Counted from the first letter of the stretch, positions 1 to 10,257 are shown. The stretch is DNA of 64,000 nucleotides from Simplicispira lacusdiani (GCF_003604195.1 NZ_QXGR01000008.1:1-64000); one strand, 5' to 3'. Program-made: numbers and translations. The notes: generated from the sequence alone by a model not told the origin.

Positions 1-282
1 AAGGGCGTGGACCTGGACGCGGTGGAGCTGCTGACCAAGGCCTACCGCCTGTACAACGAGCAGGTGCAGACCGCCGGTATCGAGCCCCTGCTGTCGTTCA
101 CGCGCGCCTGGCGCCTGGTGAAGTTCGTCGATGCGGGCATGCTGACCCGCACCAAGTGCAGCCAGTGCGGCGGCCAGTTCGTCACCGAGCTGTACGAGAA
201 CCGCCACTACACCTGCGGCCTGTGCAACCCGCCGGCGCGCGCGGGCAAGAGCAAGGCGGCTGGTTCGCTGATGCTGCATTGA
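1..282 (+). CDS. flhC: Flagellar master regulator FlhC (C-terminal part, 5' end outside window)
   Basis: The frame is open from base 1 and ends at TGA 280-282, giving the last 93 residues of a protein usually about 190 long. FlhC binds DNA with FlhD as a heterohexamer and activates class II flagellar operons. The visible part carries the FlhC zinc site, CSQC followed 17 residues later by CGLC, after a helical stretch with FTRAWRLVKFVDAGML, which is characteristic of the family. flhD would be expected just upstream, outside the window. A family A palindrome follows and probably terminates transcription. The chemotaxis genes further along fit a motile organism. Confidence 0.93.
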   Translation, partial: KGVDLDAVELLTKAYRLYNEQVQTAGIEPLLSFTRAWRLVKFVDAGMLTRTKCSQCGGQFVTELYENRHYTCGLCNPPARAGKSKAAGSLMLH

Positions 283-340
283 AGAGAGGCGCAACACCCT
301 GGGCCGCGCCCGGTGCACATGCCGCGTGCGATGGGTAATT

Positions 341-402
341 CAATAAAAAACGGCTCTTGCGCTTGTCCATCAAGCGCAAGTAGCTATTTAATCGATAGCA
401 AA
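341..402. repeat. Family A palindromic repeat, copy 1 (bidirectional terminator)
   Basis: A perfect 10-bp inverted repeat (CTTGCGCTTG 356-365, CAAGCGCAAG 371-380, 5-nt loop) has an A-run on its left and TAGCTATTTAATCGATAGC on its right. It lies between the convergent ends of flhC and the FlgO-like gene, so it can terminate both. It is in reverse orientation relative to the GATAGCT...AGCGCTT consensus of the other copies. Confidence 0.8.
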
Positions 403-403
403 A

Positions 404-958
404 TCAGCGCGCCGCGAGCAGGCTGCGCACGTCCTCGTCCAGCGCCACGGCATAGTCGTGCGCCGCCACCACGGCATTGCCCTCGGGCAGCACCAGCTTG
501 AGGCTCACGTACACCTGTCGCGCCGACACCGCGTAGGTGCCCACCAGCACGGCCTGCGCATGGTGGGCCTGGCTCACCTCGCGCAGTTCGCGCGACAGCA
601 GCAGTTCACCCAGCTCGCTGCGCATGGCCACGCTGTCGCGCAGCTTGAGCTCGACCACGCGCATGCCGCGCTGCGTCATGCGCCCGGCGATCTGCTCGGA
701 CACGATGCGCCCGAAGCGCGAGGACTCATCCAGCCGGTCCACGTTCACCAGCGTGCCCACCAGCACGGGCTGGCGCGGGTCGAGCGCGGCATCCTGCAGC
801 AGGCGGTCCACGGCGCCATGGCTGGCCTGGACCAGGCTGCCGCGCACCATGCTGCCCAGCGTGGGGCCGTAGTTCTCGCCGTAGTAGTAGCCGGCACAGC
901 CCGTCAGGGCCGTGGCGCCCGCCACGAGCAGCGTGGCCCATGCGGCGCGGCGCATCAT
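404..958 (-). CDS. FlgO-family outer-membrane lipoprotein
   Basis: 184 residues. The N-terminus MMRRAAWATLLVAGATALTGC is a lipoprotein signal with lipobox LTGC. The rest matches the FlgO type: it has GSLVQASHGAVDRLL, then an alternating strand/helix domain with VLVGTLVNVDRLDESSRFGR and AVLVGTYAVSARQVYVSLKL. In Vibrio, FlgO helps anchor or stabilise the sheathed flagellum. Here the role is inferred from the family and from proximity to flhC. The start codon overlaps the stop of the upstream lipoprotein gene by 4 bp (ATGA), so the two genes are co-transcribed and translationally coupled. Either of the first two adjacent ATGs could be used. Confidence 0.85.
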   Translation of the reverse strand: MMRRAAWATLLVAGATALTGCAGYYYGENYGPTLGSMVRGSLVQASHGAVDRLLQDAALDPRQPVLVGTLVNVDRLDESSRFGRIVSEQIAGRMTQRGMRVVELKLRDSVAMRSELGELLLSRELREVSQAHHAQAVLVGTYAVSARQVYVSLKLVLPEGNAVVAAHDYAVALDEDVRSLLAAR

Positions 959-1677
959 GGCGCCACCACCTTCCACTGCTTGACCGGCGCGGGCGGCGGC
1001 GGCGGTGGTGGCGGTGGCTGGTAGAGCACGGCATCCTCGCGCTCGATGTAGTACATGTCCGCCGAGCCCGCCAGGTAGCGGTCGCGCGTCTTGAGCGAGG
1101 TGGTGATAAGCACCTCGGTGTGCGTGGGTCCGCCCGCCGCGGCGCCCTGGGTGTGCATCTGCATCAAATCCAGGGCCAGGCCCGCGCCCACCCCCAGGGC
1201 CGTGGCCACGCCGGGCAGCAGATTGCGGTCGGAGTAGTGCACCTTCCAGTCGCGCCACACGCCCACGCCCGTACCCAGAATGGTCAATGGCAGGGGGATC
1301 GGAGGGTTGCTCGGAACCCCCGCTTCGTGCTGCACCACCTGTGTCTGCACCTCCAGCTCCACGTTGGCGGGCCCGGTGGACAACACCACCCCCCGGTCCA
1401 GCAACTGCACGCGCAGGAGCTTGAGGAACCCCTGGTTGAAGCTGGAGCCATCCGCCACGGTGACATGGATGGGGTGCTCTCCCGCCGGCCAGGCCGCGAT
1501 CTTCTCGGCCACGCGCGCGGCCACGTCGCCCGCCAGCACGTCCCAGTGGTGCACGGCGCGCGCCTTTTTCTGCCCGGTGGCGGGGTAGTTGTCGGCGCGC
1601 GGCTTGTCCAGCGTGCCGCAGCCCGCCAGCAGTGCCGCCGCCACGATGGCGGCAAGGGGGAAGGTGGTCGTTCGCAT
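955..1677 (-). CDS. Uncharacterised lipoprotein, partner of the FlgO-like protein
   Basis: 240 residues starting MRTTTFPLAAIVAAALLAGC, a signal peptide with lipobox LAGC, which is why I prefer this ATG to one 9 bp upstream. The body has no domain I recognise. A strand-rich N-terminal half (HIHVTVADGSSFNQGFLKLL) is followed by a Gly/Ala-rich stretch and a C-terminus with nine consecutive prolines close to the end. It is first in a two-gene operon with the FlgO-like gene (4-bp overlap). That coupling suggests a shared outer-membrane or flagellar-base role. Its own function is unknown. Confidence 0.8.
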   Translation of the reverse strand: MRTTTFPLAAIVAAALLAGCGTLDKPRADNYPATGQKKARAVHHWDVLAGDVAARVAEKIAAWPAGEHPIHVTVADGSSFNQGFLKLLRVQLLDRGVVLSTGPANVELEVQTQVVQHEAGVPSNPPIPLPLTILGTGVGVWRDWKVHYSDRNLLPGVATALGVGAGLALDLMQMHTQGAAAGGPTHTEVLITTSLKTRDRYLAGSADMYYIEREDAVLYQPPPPPPPPPAPVKQWKVVAP

Positions 1678-1813
1678 GCACACCATGGTAAATGCGGCCA
1701 CCTGGTCCGATCCGCGCAACAAAACGGTTTTTCCCGGCCAGAATCGGGCTTGCCACCGGCGCGACGGATCGACAATCGACCCCAATTCCCTCACCGTTCA
1801 CCCTGGAGATCGC

Positions 1814-3016
1814 ATGCGCAGCAGTGCCCGCCCCTACACCCACATCGCCTCGTCCCTGATGGTGCTGAGCGCACTGCTCGCAGGCTGCGGAGGCGCTACC
1901 GACAAAGACCCGGCACCCACGCCCACACCCACGCCGCCGGTCACCGTGCCGCCCGGCCCCATCGGCGTCACGTTCACCAGCCCTGTCGCGGCCAACAACG
2001 TGCACGACGTCGACGCCTCCGTTCCTCTGCAGATCACGGTCACCGTCAACGGCAACCCCGCAGCCAACGGCACGCCGGTGACACTCACCACGACATCCTC
2101 CGCCAGCCTGGCCCCCGTGGCACCCACCACGACCGGTGGAGCCGCCACCTCGACGCTCAAGAGCACCGTCGCCGGACCGCTGGTGGTCAATGCCACCGTC
2201 ACCAGCACCACCAACACCGCCAACGAGAGCCTCAAGCTCTACATCCGCCCGGCACACCAGCCCCTGGAACTGCTGGTGCCGGCCTACTTCGCCACCGGAA
2301 CCGACTCGCCCTGGGCCAGCCTCACGGCCGGTGGCGCCAGCTACCCGAACGTGAAGATCACCGCCATCGCCAATCCGAACAGCGGCGTGCTCACCTCGAC
2401 GACCACGGCCAACGCCGACCTGGTCACGGCCATCACCAATTTCAAGAGCGCCAACCGCAAGGTGATCGGCTATGTGTCCACCCTGTACGGCAATGGCGCG
2501 CGCTCGGAGGCCGACGTGAAGGCCACCATCGACAAGTACATCGAGCTTTACCCCGGCCTCGAAGGCTTCTTCATCGATGAAATGGCCTCGGGCAGCAACC
2601 GCCTGGCCCATTACGAAGCCATCTACAGCTACATCAAGAGCAAGGGGGCAAGCCTGGTGGTGATCGGCAACCCGGGCATCTTCCCCGACCCGGCCTATGC
2701 GGCAGCGGCGGATGTCCTCGTCACGTTCGAGGGCACCGCGGCGGGCTACCAGGTCCTGGACCCGCAGCAGTCGTCCAACACCTGGGTGTACGGCAAGGCC
2801 AACACCGCCCAGGCCATGCTGGCCCACAGCGCAGACACCTGCACGGCCATGCAGGACACCGTCAAGTACGCCAACCTGGCGCGCCTGAACACCGGCCTGG
2901 TGTTCACCACGGACCAGACCACCAACCGCAGCGCCACCACGCTGCCCAGCTACTGGACCAAGCTGCTGGGCACGGTGGACGCTCTCAACGCCGGCCGCGC
3001 CCTGCCGGCATGCTGA
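1814..3016 (+). CDS. Spherulation-specific family 4 (spherulin-4-like, GH135-type) lipoprotein
   Basis: 400 residues. The start ATG gives a lipoprotein signal (LLAGC, Cys about residue 23), a TP-repeat linker, and an Ig-like/Big-type beta domain at about 45-150. A C-terminal domain at about 155-400 opens with LELLVPAYFATG and contains VIGYVSTLYGNG, GLEGFFIDEMASG and VVIGNPG. These are the conserved strand ends of the spherulin-4 TIM barrel, with acidic residues in FIDE as likely catalytic. Relatives include fungal Sph3, a galactosaminogalactan hydrolase (GH135), so a secreted polysaccharide-cleaving role is plausible. The substrate here is unknown. The divergent neighbour is the lipoprotein operon, and the convergent neighbour is a radical SAM gene. 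Confidence 0.82.
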   Translation: MRSSARPYTHIASSLMVLSALLAGCGGATDKDPAPTPTPTPPVTVPPGPIGVTFTSPVAANNVHDVDASVPLQITVTVNGNPAANGTPVTLTTTSSASLAPVAPTTTGGAATSTLKSTVAGPLVVNATVTSTTNTANESLKLYIRPAHQPLELLVPAYFATGTDSPWASLTAGGASYPNVKITAIANPNSGVLTSTTTANADLVTAITNFKSANRKVIGYVSTLYGNGARSEADVKATIDKYIELYPGLEGFFIDEMASGSNRLAHYEAIYSYIKSKGASLVVIGNPGIFPDPAYAAAADVLVTFEGTAAGYQVLDPQQSSNTWVYGKANTAQAMLAHSADTCTAMQDTVKYANLARLNTGLVFTTDQTTNRSATTLPSYWTKLLGTVDALNAGRALPAC

Positions 3017-3017
3017 T

Positions 3018-3071
3018 GGGAGCGGGCCCAGCCCGGCTCCCGCAAGGGGAAGGCGCGCCGCGCCCTCCCCG
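3018..3071. terminator. Two GC-rich hairpins between convergent genes
   Basis: Inverted repeat GGGAGC (3018-3023) / GCTCCC (3036-3041) is followed by a second dyad, GGGGAAGGCGCG with CGCGCCCTCCCC. Neither has a U-tract, so this is a hairpin-only terminator at best. Confidence 0.4.
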
Positions 3072-3082
3072 TCCGTCGCAGG

Positions 3083-4267
3083 TCAGGGCATGACCTCGAC
3101 GTACTCGTACACCTCGCAATCCGTGATCTGCCGGCGCACCGGCAGGCTCAGCTTGCTGAACCAGGCCTGCGGGTCGTGGCGGTCGATCTCGCGGCCCATG
3201 AAGCGCAGCAGGTCGCAGATGGGCTCGACCACGTTGGCGCGGTAGCGCAGGTCGTTCTTCACGTAGCCCAGGTACATGTTCTTCATGCAGTTGCCCCGGC
3301 ACCACGAGTAGGCCTCGCAGCTGCCGCAGGGCATGCTGGGCGCCTGCTGCAGCGGGCTGGGCTTGAGCCAGTTGTCCTGCACGCTGCCCATGAGCATGGT
3401 GGGCACATACATCATGTCGGGGCAGGGGTAGATCTGGCCGTTGGGCATGACGTTGATGAGGTGCGAGGACACGCGGCACTGCGTGCGCCCGGCGTACAGC
3501 TCCTGCGCGCGGTTCGGCAGCACCTTGTTGCGCACCATGCCCATGAGCGGGATCAGCGGGTAGAGCTTGTCGGTGCTGGCGAAGAAGCGGTCGATGAGCT
3601 GCACCAGCACGGCCTTGCGGCGCTCCACCGAATCACCCTCGTACATCTCGTCGGCCACGAACTGCCAGTAGAGGTAGTCGAACGGCGAGTCGTCCTCCAC
3701 CAGGCCGTCGAGTTCATCGAAGGTGGTGGCCGGGTTGCCCCAGGTGACGCGCGCCGTCACGCTGCCGCCGATCTGGTCGCGCGTCTGGCGAAGGTTCTTG
3801 AGCACCTGGCGGTAGATGCCCCGGCCGCGGTAGCCGTCGGTCGTGGCCTCGCCGCCGTCGATGGAGATGAGCACGTTCGAGAGCTTGGCCAGCACCCAGT
3901 CGGGCAGGTCGTCGAGCAGCGTGCCGTTGGTCTGCAACTGGAAGCGCCAGTGCGGGAAGCGCTGCATCACCTCGATCATCATGGGCCGGTTGAGCGTGGG
4001 CTCGCCGCCGTAGAAAGTGACGTAGACCTCCTTGCCCGCCAGATGCTGCTCGGCGAAGGCCACGAGCTGGTCCATGCTGTATTCAACGTGCACCTGCGAG
4101 CCGAGCACATCGCCCACGCCCAGCGAGCAGTAGCTGCACTTGAGGTTGCACTTGAGCGTGGTGAGCAATTGCAGCTCGACGCGGTTGCCCACGATGGGGT
4201 CGGCGTTGCAAGCCTCCGCCACGGGGGCGGCGGGGTTGCGGGGATAGAACTGGAGAGGTGTGTCCAT
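3083..4267 (-). CDS. Radical SAM/SPASM-type protein
   Basis: 394 residues. The radical SAM cluster motif CNLKCSYC (CxxxCxxC) lies at about residues 39-46. The barrel follows with VYVTFYGGEPTLNRPMM and FQLQTNGTLL. A C-terminal SPASM-like region carries further cysteines: CRVSS, YPCPDMM, MPCGSCEAYSWCRGNC and a final PICDLL. SPASM enzymes usually bind auxiliary Fe-S clusters and modify peptides, although some act on small molecules. The ATG at 4267 was chosen because the 21 codons upstream have no family character. I found no precursor-peptide gene in the flanking 450 bp, so the substrate is unknown. Confidence 0.85.
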   Translation of the reverse strand: MDTPLQFYPRNPAAPVAEACNADPIVGNRVELQLLTTLKCNLKCSYCSLGVGDVLGSQVHVEYSMDQLVAFAEQHLAGKEVYVTFYGGEPTLNRPMMIEVMQRFPHWRFQLQTNGTLLDDLPDWVLAKLSNVLISIDGGEATTDGYRGRGIYRQVLKNLRQTRDQIGGSVTARVTWGNPATTFDELDGLVEDDSPFDYLYWQFVADEMYEGDSVERRKAVLVQLIDRFFASTDKLYPLIPLMGMVRNKVLPNRAQELYAGRTQCRVSSHLINVMPNGQIYPCPDMMYVPTMLMGSVQDNWLKPSPLQQAPSMPCGSCEAYSWCRGNCMKNMYLGYVKNDLRYRANVVEPICDLLRFMGREIDRHDPQAWFSKLSLPVRRQITDCEVYEYVEVMP

Positions 4268-4711
4268 GGTGGGGCTTGTCGTTATGGGCAGGGAAAAGTG
4301 CCCACGCCGGCCCCAAGCGCCGCCCAACACGGCAGGCCCGGAAGCGGGCGTGCGCGCGGCGGCAGACGCGGGAAAGGCGTGGACAGGGGCGTGGCGCCCC
4401 AGGGGGAGAAATCAGCGGGCGAAGGCCGCGGGGGGAGCGTGCTTGGCCAGCGAATTGGCGCCGAAGCGGCGGCGCTGCTGGCCCGCGTGCAGGGACGCCA
4501 CGCGGGCTTGCTGCGCCGCGCCGAGGTCCGGGGGGAAGGCCATCCACTGCATGCGCGGATTCTCGCACCGCCCACCAAAGAATATCTACCGCCCGCGCCC
4601 AAACATTGAGCATCGCTATCTATCTCTCGGCAAAGATTGATCTAGCTCCAATGCCCCAGACGCGGCCTCCCTATATTTGTAAATTCCTGTAATGTGAATT
4701 TGAGGCAGCGA
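4268..4711. other. Intergenic region upstream of the radical SAM and chemoreceptor genes
   Basis: These 444 bp hold only shadow frames with no family similarity. The part next to the chemoreceptor (about 4600-4711) is much more AT-rich than its surroundings and contains TATATT at about 4673, so it is the likely promoter region. No clear sigma-28 element was found. Confidence 0.45.
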
Positions 4712-6349
4712 ATGAAGAACTTTCTGGACCAGCTCTCGATGCGCGTGAAGTTGGGCCTGCTGACCCTGGTCAGCGTCACCGGCATGCTGGTGGTGGCCCT
4801 GTTCCTGGTGTACGGCCAATACAACCAGAGCCTGCGCGAGCGACAGACGCAGGTCCAGCATGCGGTGGAGACGGCCAGCGGCGTGCTGGCCTGGGCCCAA
4901 CAGCAGGAGGCCGAGGGCAAGATGCCGCGCGAGCAGGCCCAGGAACTGGCCAAGGCCACGGTGGCCAAGATGCGCTACGGCAACAACGAATACTTCTGGA
5001 TCAACGACCTGCAGGGCAACATGCTCATGCACCCCATCAAGCCCGACCTGGTGGGCAAGGGGCCGGACACCGTGCGCGACCCCAACGGTTTCCTCGTCAC
5101 GCAGGAGGCCGCCAAGGCGGTGCGCAGCAGCGGCAAGGGCTTCCTGAACTACGCCTGGGCCAAGCCCGGCAAGGACAAGGCCGTGGGCAAGATCTCCTAC
5201 GTGCAGGGCTTCGAGCCCTGGGGCTGGGTGGTGGCCTCGGGCCTCTATATCGACGACCTGCGCGACGACTTCCTCGCCAACGCCGCCAAGGTGGCGGCCG
5301 GGGTGGGCGCGGTGCTGCTCATCGTGGGCTGGATCGCTTTCGCCATCTCCTCCACCATCGCGCGCGGCGTGCGCTACACGGTCGAGGTGGTCGACGCCAT
5401 GGCCCACGGCGACCTCACCGTGCCGATCCACATCCACGGCAAGGACGAGATCGCCGTGCTGCTGCAATCCATGGCGACCATGCAGACGCAGTTCGCATCC
5501 GTGGTGACCTCGGTGCGCCGGGATTCCGAGAGCGTGGCCACGGCCAGCGCCCAGATCGCCTCGGGCAACCAGGACCTGAGCAGCCGCACCGAATCCCAGG
5601 CCAGCGCGCTGGAGCAGACGGCCTCGTCGATGGAGCAGCTCAGCGCCACCGTCAAACAGAACGCCGAAAGCGCGCGCGAGGCCAACCAGCTCGCCGTGGA
5701 CGCCTCGTCCGTGGCCACGCAGGGCGGCACCGTGGTGTCGCAGGTGGTGCACACCATGAAGGAGATCAACGAGTCCTCGCGCAGGATCGCCGACATCATC
5801 CAGGTGATCGACGGCATCGCCTTCCAGACCAACATCCTCGCGCTCAACGCCGCCGTCGAGGCCGCGCGCGCGGGCGAGCAGGGCCGGGGCTTCGCCGTGG
5901 TGGCCTCCGAGGTGCGCTCGCTGGCGGGCCGCTCGGCCGCCGCCGCCCGCGAGATCAAGGACCTGATCAACACCAGCGTGGAGCGCGTGGAGCACGGCTC
6001 GGCCCTGGTGGACCAGGCCGGCACGACGATGACCGGCGTGGTCGATGCCATCACCCGCGTGACCAACATCATGGGCGAGATCAGTTCCGCCAGCCACGAG
6101 CAGGCCCAGGGCGTGGCCGAGGTCGGCGCGGCCGTCTCGCAGATGGACCAGGTCACCCAGCAGAACGCCGCCCTGGTCGAGGAAATGGCCGCCGCCGCGA
6201 GCAGCCTCAATGCCCAGGCGGAAGACCTGGTGGCCCACGTGGCGGTGTTCAAGCTCGCGGGCGCGGCATCCCCCGCGCAGCGCATCGTGCCCCAGCCTGC
6301 GCCGCGCCCCCTGGCCGGCCGCCAGCCGGCACTGCTGGCAGCCGGCTGA
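4712..6349 (+). CDS. Methyl-accepting chemotaxis protein with a single-cache sensor domain
   Basis: 545 residues. TM1 is at about residues 12-32 and TM2 at about 195-215. Between them is a periplasmic single-cache domain with the typical [18 protein letters not shown] and [14 protein letters not shown] motifs. HAMP follows, then the cytoplasmic signalling hairpin with the near-invariant tip [20 protein letters not shown]. It reports chemical stimuli to CheA/CheW. ATG 4712 is preferred over an upstream in-frame GTG (4694) because GAGG sits 6 nt before it. There is no C-terminal CheR-docking pentapeptide. The nearest gene downstream is convergent (ppc). Confidence 0.93.
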   Translation: MKNFLDQLSMRVKLGLLTLVSVTGMLVVALFLVYGQYNQSLRERQTQVQHAVETASGVLAWAQQQEAEGKMPREQAQELAKATVAKMRYGNNEYFWINDLQGNMLMHPIKPDLVGKGPDTVRDPNGFLVTQEAAKAVRSSGKGFLNYAWAKPGKDKAVGKISYVQGFEPWGWVVASGLYIDDLRDDFLANAAKVAAGVGAVLLIVGWIAFAISSTIARGVRYTVEVVDAMAHGDLTVPIHIHGKDEIAVLLQSMATMQTQFASVVTSVRRDSESVATASAQIASGNQDLSSRTESQASALEQTASSMEQLSATVKQNAESAREANQLAVDASSVATQGGTVVSQVVHTMKEINESSRRIADIIQVIDGIAFQTNILALNAAVEAARAGEQGRGFAVVASEVRSLAGRSAAAAREIKDLINTSVERVEHGSALVDQAGTTMTGVVDAITRVTNIMGEISSASHEQAQGVAEVGAAVSQMDQVTQQNAALVEEMAAAASSLNAQAEDLVAHVAVFKLAGAASPAQRIVPQPAPRPLAGRQPALLAAG

Positions 6350-6362
6350 GGCGGATTCTCAA

Positions 6363-6419
6363 TAAAAATAGCTTCCAGCGCCCATTTAAAGGGCGTTAGA
6401 AGCTATTATTTTTATAGCA
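6363..6419. repeat. Family A palindromic repeat, copy 2 (strong bidirectional terminator)
   Basis: A nearly perfect 17-bp stem (6367-6383 with 6391-6407, one mismatch and one G-T pair, loop ATTTAAA) is flanked by AATAAAAA on the left and ATTATTTTTATAG on the right. It lies between the convergent chemoreceptor and ppc genes, so it reads as an intrinsic terminator in both directions. Confidence 0.88.
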
Positions 6420-6448
6420 AAAAGCCCGACCGCACCGGGCAGCCGGCC

Positions 6449-9253
6449 TCAGCCGGTGTTGCGCAGACCGGCCGCGATGCCGTTGATCGAGATGTGGATA
6501 CCCGTCTGCACGCGCTCGTCATCCTGGCCCGCGCGCCAGCGGCGCACCAGCTCCACCTGCAGGTGGTGCAGCGGGTCGATGTACGGGAAGCGGTGGCGGA
6601 TGGAGCGTGCCAGCGCCGTGTTGTGCGCCAGGCGCTGCTTGTCGCCGGTGATGCGCGTGAGCGCCTCGGCCGTGCGGTGCCACTCCTGCTCGATGGCGGT
6701 GAACACCTTCTTGCGCAGGCGCGCATCCTGCACCAGCTCGCTGTAGCGCGAGGCCAGCGCCAGATCGCTCTTGGCCAGCACCATGTCCATGTTCGACAGC
6801 AGCGTGCTGAAGAACGGCCACTGGCGGTGCATCTTGCGCAGCAGCGCCAGCTGGGCCTTGGCGTCCTTGCCGGGAGCGGCCAGGAAGGCCTCCACCGCCG
6901 TGCCGAAGCCATACCAGCCCGGCAGCGTGAGACGGCACTGGCCCCAGCTGAAGCCCCAGGGAATGGCGCGCAGGTCCTCGATCTTCTGGCTCGGCTTGCG
7001 CGAGGCCGGGCGCGAGCCGATGTTCAGCTCGGCGATCTCGCGGATCGGCGTGGAGTTGAAGAAGTAGTCGGTGAAGCCCGGGGTCTCGTACACCAGCGCG
7101 CGGTAGGCCGCCATGCTGGCCTGCGAGAGCTGGGCCGCCGCGTCCAGAAACACGCCCGTCGCCGGCTTGGTGGGCTGCAGCAGCGTGGCCTCCAGCGTGG
7201 CGGCCACCAGGGTCTCCAGGTTGCGCCGGCCGATCTCGGGGTTGGCGTACTTGGAGGCGATGACTTCGCCCTGCTCGGTCAGGCGGATCTGACCGCGCAC
7301 CGTGCCCGGCGGCTGCGCCAGGATGGCCTGGTAGCTCGGGCCGCCGCCGCGCCCCACCGTGCCGCCCCGGCCATGGAACATGCGCAGACGGATGGGCGTG
7401 GCGCCCACGCCGGTGGACAGCTCGTCGAACAGATCCACCAGCGCGATCTCGGCGCGGTACAGCTCCCAGTTGCTGGTGAAGATGCCTCCGTCCTTGTTGC
7501 TGTCGGAGTAGCCCAGCATGATGTCCTGCTCGGCGCCCGAGCGGCGCACCAGCGCGGCCACGCCCGGCAGCTGGTAGAAGGCGCGCATGATGGGCGCGGC
7601 GTTGCGCAGGTCCTCGATGGTCTCGAACAGCGGCACCACGATCAGGTCGGCCGTGGCCTCGGCGTCCAGGGTGCCGCGCACCAGTCCAGCCTCCTTCTGC
7701 AGCAGCAGCACTTCGAGCAGGTCGCTCACCGTTTCCGTGTGGCTGATGATGTAGTGGCGGATGGCATCCTGGCCGTAGCGCTGGCGCATGCGCAGCGCGG
7801 CCTCGAAGATGGCCAGTTCGCCGCGCGTGTGCTCGGAATACGCGGCGCCCATGACGCGCAGCGGGCGCGCGTCCTGCAGCAGGCGCAGCAGCGTTTCCCG
7901 GCGCGCCTCCTCGGACAGCGCGGCGTAGTCGGGCTCGACGCGCGCCACGGCCAGCAGCTCGGCCACCACGCGCTCATGCTGGTCGGAGCTCTGGCGCAGG
8001 TCCACCGTGGCCAGGTGAAAGCCGAACACCTCCACGGCGCGCAGCAACGGGTGCAGGCGCTGGGCGGCCAGCGGCGCGCCGTGGTGCGCCTGGAGCGAAG
8101 CCTCGATGGTGCGCAGCTCGGCCAGGAAATCGGCGGCGCTGGCGTAGGGGTTCTGTGGTGCCACCGCGTGGCGCGCGGCCACGCCGCCGCTGAGCTCCTG
8201 CAGCGTGGCGGCCAGGCGCGCGTAGATGCCGGTGAGCGCGCGGCGGTAGGGCTCGTCCTGGCGGTGCTCGTTGGTGTCGGGCGAGCTGTTCGCCAGCGCC
8301 TGCATCTCGGGCGTGACATCGACCAGCCGCGCCGACAGCGACAGCTCGCCGCCCAGCAGGTGCACCTCGGTCAGGTAGTGGCGCAGCGCCACCTCGCTCT
8401 GGCGGCGCAGGGCCTGGGCCAGCGTGCCGGCGCTCACGTTGGGGTTGCCGTCGCGGTCGCCGCCGATCCACTGCCCCATGCGCAGGAAGCTGTGCACCTT
8501 CTGCTGGCCCAGCTCGCGCTCCAGGTCGGCGTAGATCTTGGGAATCTCGCGCAGGAAGGTCGCCTCGTAGTAGCTCAGCGCGTTCTCGATCTCGTCGGCC
8601 ACGGTGAGCTTGCTGTAGCGCAGCAGGCGCGTCTGCCAGAGCTGGGCCACGCGGGCGCGCAGCTGCGCCTCGTTGGCGGCCAGCTCGCGCGGCGTGAGCG
8701 CGTCGCGCGCGGCGTTGTAGAGCTGGGCGCGCTCGGCGATGTCGTCGCGCGCGGTCAGCAGCTGGGCAATGTCGCGCTCGGCATCCAGGATGCTCTTGCG
8801 CTGCACCTCGGTGGGGTGGGCCGTGAGCACCGGCGCCACGTAGCTGCCGGCCAGCGCCTGCGCCACGGTGCCCGGCGCGATGCCGGCCCAGCGCAGGCGC
8901 GAGAGCGCCACCTCGATGCTGCCCTCCTGCGTGTCGCCCGCGCGCTCGCGGATGGTGCGGCGGCGGATGTGGTGCCGGTCCTCGGCCAGGTTGGCCAAAT
9001 GTGAAAAATAGGTGAACGCGCGGATCACGCTCACCGTCTGGTCGGCGCTCAGGCCCTTGAGCAGCTTCTTCAGCGCCTTGTCGGCCTCGTGGTCGGCGTC
9101 GCGCCGGAAGGCCACCGAAAGCTTGCGCACCTGCTCGATCAGCTCGAACGCGGCCACGCCCTCCTGCTCGCGGATCACGTCGCCCAGGATGCGCCCGAGC
9201 AGGCGGATGTCCTGGATCAAGGGAAGGTCTTTGTCGGTCTTCTTCGCGGTCAC
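6449..9253 (-). CDS. ppc: Phosphoenolpyruvate carboxylase
   Basis: 934 residues, normal for bacterial PEPC. The enzyme carboxylates phosphoenolpyruvate to oxaloacetate to refill the TCA cycle. Visible signatures are [11 protein letters not shown] (catalytic His) near residue 155, [10 protein letters not shown] and [15 protein letters not shown] in the C-terminal half, and the invariant C-terminal RNTG. The start is taken as GTG 9253, preceded by GAGGAGA. An upstream in-frame ATG (9301) would add 16 residues of Ala/Cys-rich sequence unlike the family. It is divergent from hemC with only 76 bp between them. Confidence 0.96.
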   Translation of the reverse strand: MTAKKTDKDLPLIQDIRLLGRILGDVIREQEGVAAFELIEQVRKLSVAFRRDADHEADKALKKLLKGLSADQTVSVIRAFTYFSHLANLAEDRHHIRRRTIRERAGDTQEGSIEVALSRLRWAGIAPGTVAQALAGSYVAPVLTAHPTEVQRKSILDAERDIAQLLTARDDIAERAQLYNAARDALTPRELAANEAQLRARVAQLWQTRLLRYSKLTVADEIENALSYYEATFLREIPKIYADLERELGQQKVHSFLRMGQWIGGDRDGNPNVSAGTLAQALRRQSEVALRHYLTEVHLLGGELSLSARLVDVTPEMQALANSSPDTNEHRQDEPYRRALTGIYARLAATLQELSGGVAARHAVAPQNPYASAADFLAELRTIEASLQAHHGAPLAAQRLHPLLRAVEVFGFHLATVDLRQSSDQHERVVAELLAVARVEPDYAALSEEARRETLLRLLQDARPLRVMGAAYSEHTRGELAIFEAALRMRQRYGQDAIRHYIISHTETVSDLLEVLLLQKEAGLVRGTLDAEATADLIVVPLFETIEDLRNAAPIMRAFYQLPGVAALVRRSGAEQDIMLGYSDSNKDGGIFTSNWELYRAEIALVDLFDELSTGVGATPIRLRMFHGRGGTVGRGGGPSYQAILAQPPGTVRGQIRLTEQGEVIASKYANPEIGRRNLETLVAATLEATLLQPTKPATGVFLDAAAQLSQASMAAYRALVYETPGFTDYFFNSTPIREIAELNIGSRPASRKPSQKIEDLRAIPWGFSWGQCRLTLPGWYGFGTAVEAFLAAPGKDAKAQLALLRKMHRQWPFFSTLLSNMDMVLAKSDLALASRYSELVQDARLRKKVFTAIEQEWHRTAEALTRITGDKQRLAHNTALARSIRHRFPYIDPLHHLQVELVRRWRAGQDDERVQTGIHISINGIAAGLRNTG

Positions 9254-9329
9254 GGGTTGTCTCCTCGCAAGGCAGGCTGCTGCGGCGCCGCATGCTAGCA
9301 TCCCGTGTTAGATCTTTCCCTGCAAAAGC

Positions 9330-10256
9330 ATGACGACCGAGCGCACCGCCCTTCCCCCCATCACCATCGCCACGCGCGAGAGTCGCCTGGCCCTGTGGCA
9401 GGCCGAGCATGTGCAGGCCCTGCTGCGCGCGCGCGGCCACACGGTCAACCTGCTGGGCATGACCACGCTGGGCGACCAGATCCTCGACCGGTCCTTGAGC
9501 AAGGTCGGCGGCAAGGGCCTGTTCGTCAAGGAACTCGAAACCGCGCTGGAAGACGGCCGCGCCCACATCGCCGTGCACTCGCTCAAGGACGTGCCCATGG
9601 TGCTGCCCGAGGGCTTCGCCCTGGCCTGCGTGATGGAGCGCGAAGACCCGCGCGACGCCTTCGTCTCGCCGCGCTACGCGCGCCTGCAGGACCTGCCCCA
9701 GGGCGCCGTGGTTGGCACGTCCAGCCTGCGCCGCCAGGTGCTGCTGCATGCGCTGCGCCCTGACCTGAAGATCGAGCCGCTGCGCGGCAACCTCGACACA
9801 CGCCTGCGCAAGCTCGACGAGGGCCAGTACGACGCCATCGTGCTCGCGGCCGCCGGCCTCAAGCGCCTGGGCCTGGGCGAGCGCATCCGCACCGAATTCT
9901 CGACCGCCGAGATGCTGCCCGCCGCCGGCCAGGGCGCCCTGGGCATCGAGGTGCGCGCCGACCGCCAGGATCTGGTGGACGCGCTGGCGCCCCTGGCCCA
10001 CATGCCCACCTGGCTCATCGTGACCGCCGAGCGCGCCGTGAGCCGCAGCATGGGCGGTAGCTGCTCCATGCCGCTGGCCGCGCACGCCCGCCTCGAAGGC
10101 GGCCAACTGCACATCGACGCCGCCTGGGGCGACCCGGAAAGCCGCATCCCCCTGGTGCGCGCCAGCGCCAGCGGCGCTGCCAGCACGCTGGAACAGGCCG
10201 ATGCGCTGGGCGTGGCCGTGGCCGCGCAGCTGCGCGCCGGCGGTGCCACCGGTTGA
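9330..10256 (+). CDS. hemC: Porphobilinogen deaminase (hydroxymethylbilane synthase)
   Basis: 308 residues. It polymerises four porphobilinogen units into hydroxymethylbilane in haem biosynthesis. Visible motifs are [15 protein letters not shown] at the N-terminus, HSLKDVP with catalytic Asp87, [15 protein letters not shown], and GGSCSMPL with Cys245, which carries the dipyrromethane cofactor. The gene is followed one base later by hemD, giving a hemC-hemD-hemX-hemY operon. Confidence 0.97.
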   Translation: MTTERTALPPITIATRESRLALWQAEHVQALLRARGHTVNLLGMTTLGDQILDRSLSKVGGKGLFVKELETALEDGRAHIAVHSLKDVPMVLPEGFALACVMEREDPRDAFVSPRYARLQDLPQGAVVGTSSLRRQVLLHALRPDLKIEPLRGNLDTRLRKLDEGQYDAIVLAAAGLKRLGLGERIRTEFSTAEMLPAAGQGALGIEVRADRQDLVDALAPLAHMPTWLIVTAERAVSRSMGGSCSMPLAAHARLEGGQLHIDAAWGDPESRIPLVRASASGAASTLEQADALGVAVAAQLRAGGATG

Positions 10257-10257
10257 G

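Noticed and set aside
404..2827. 807-codon minus-strand frame running through the FlgO-like gene and the spherulin gene
   Set aside because: Only the last 184 codons match a family and begin with a lipoprotein signal. The rest is antisense to the plus-strand spherulin gene or out of phase with the neighbouring lipoprotein gene.
3083..4700. Ribosomal peptide cluster around the radical SAM enzyme
   Set aside because: Short frames on both strands of the 4268-4711 gap lack a ribosome site plus a Cys-rich or leader-like sequence, and there is no transporter or protease.
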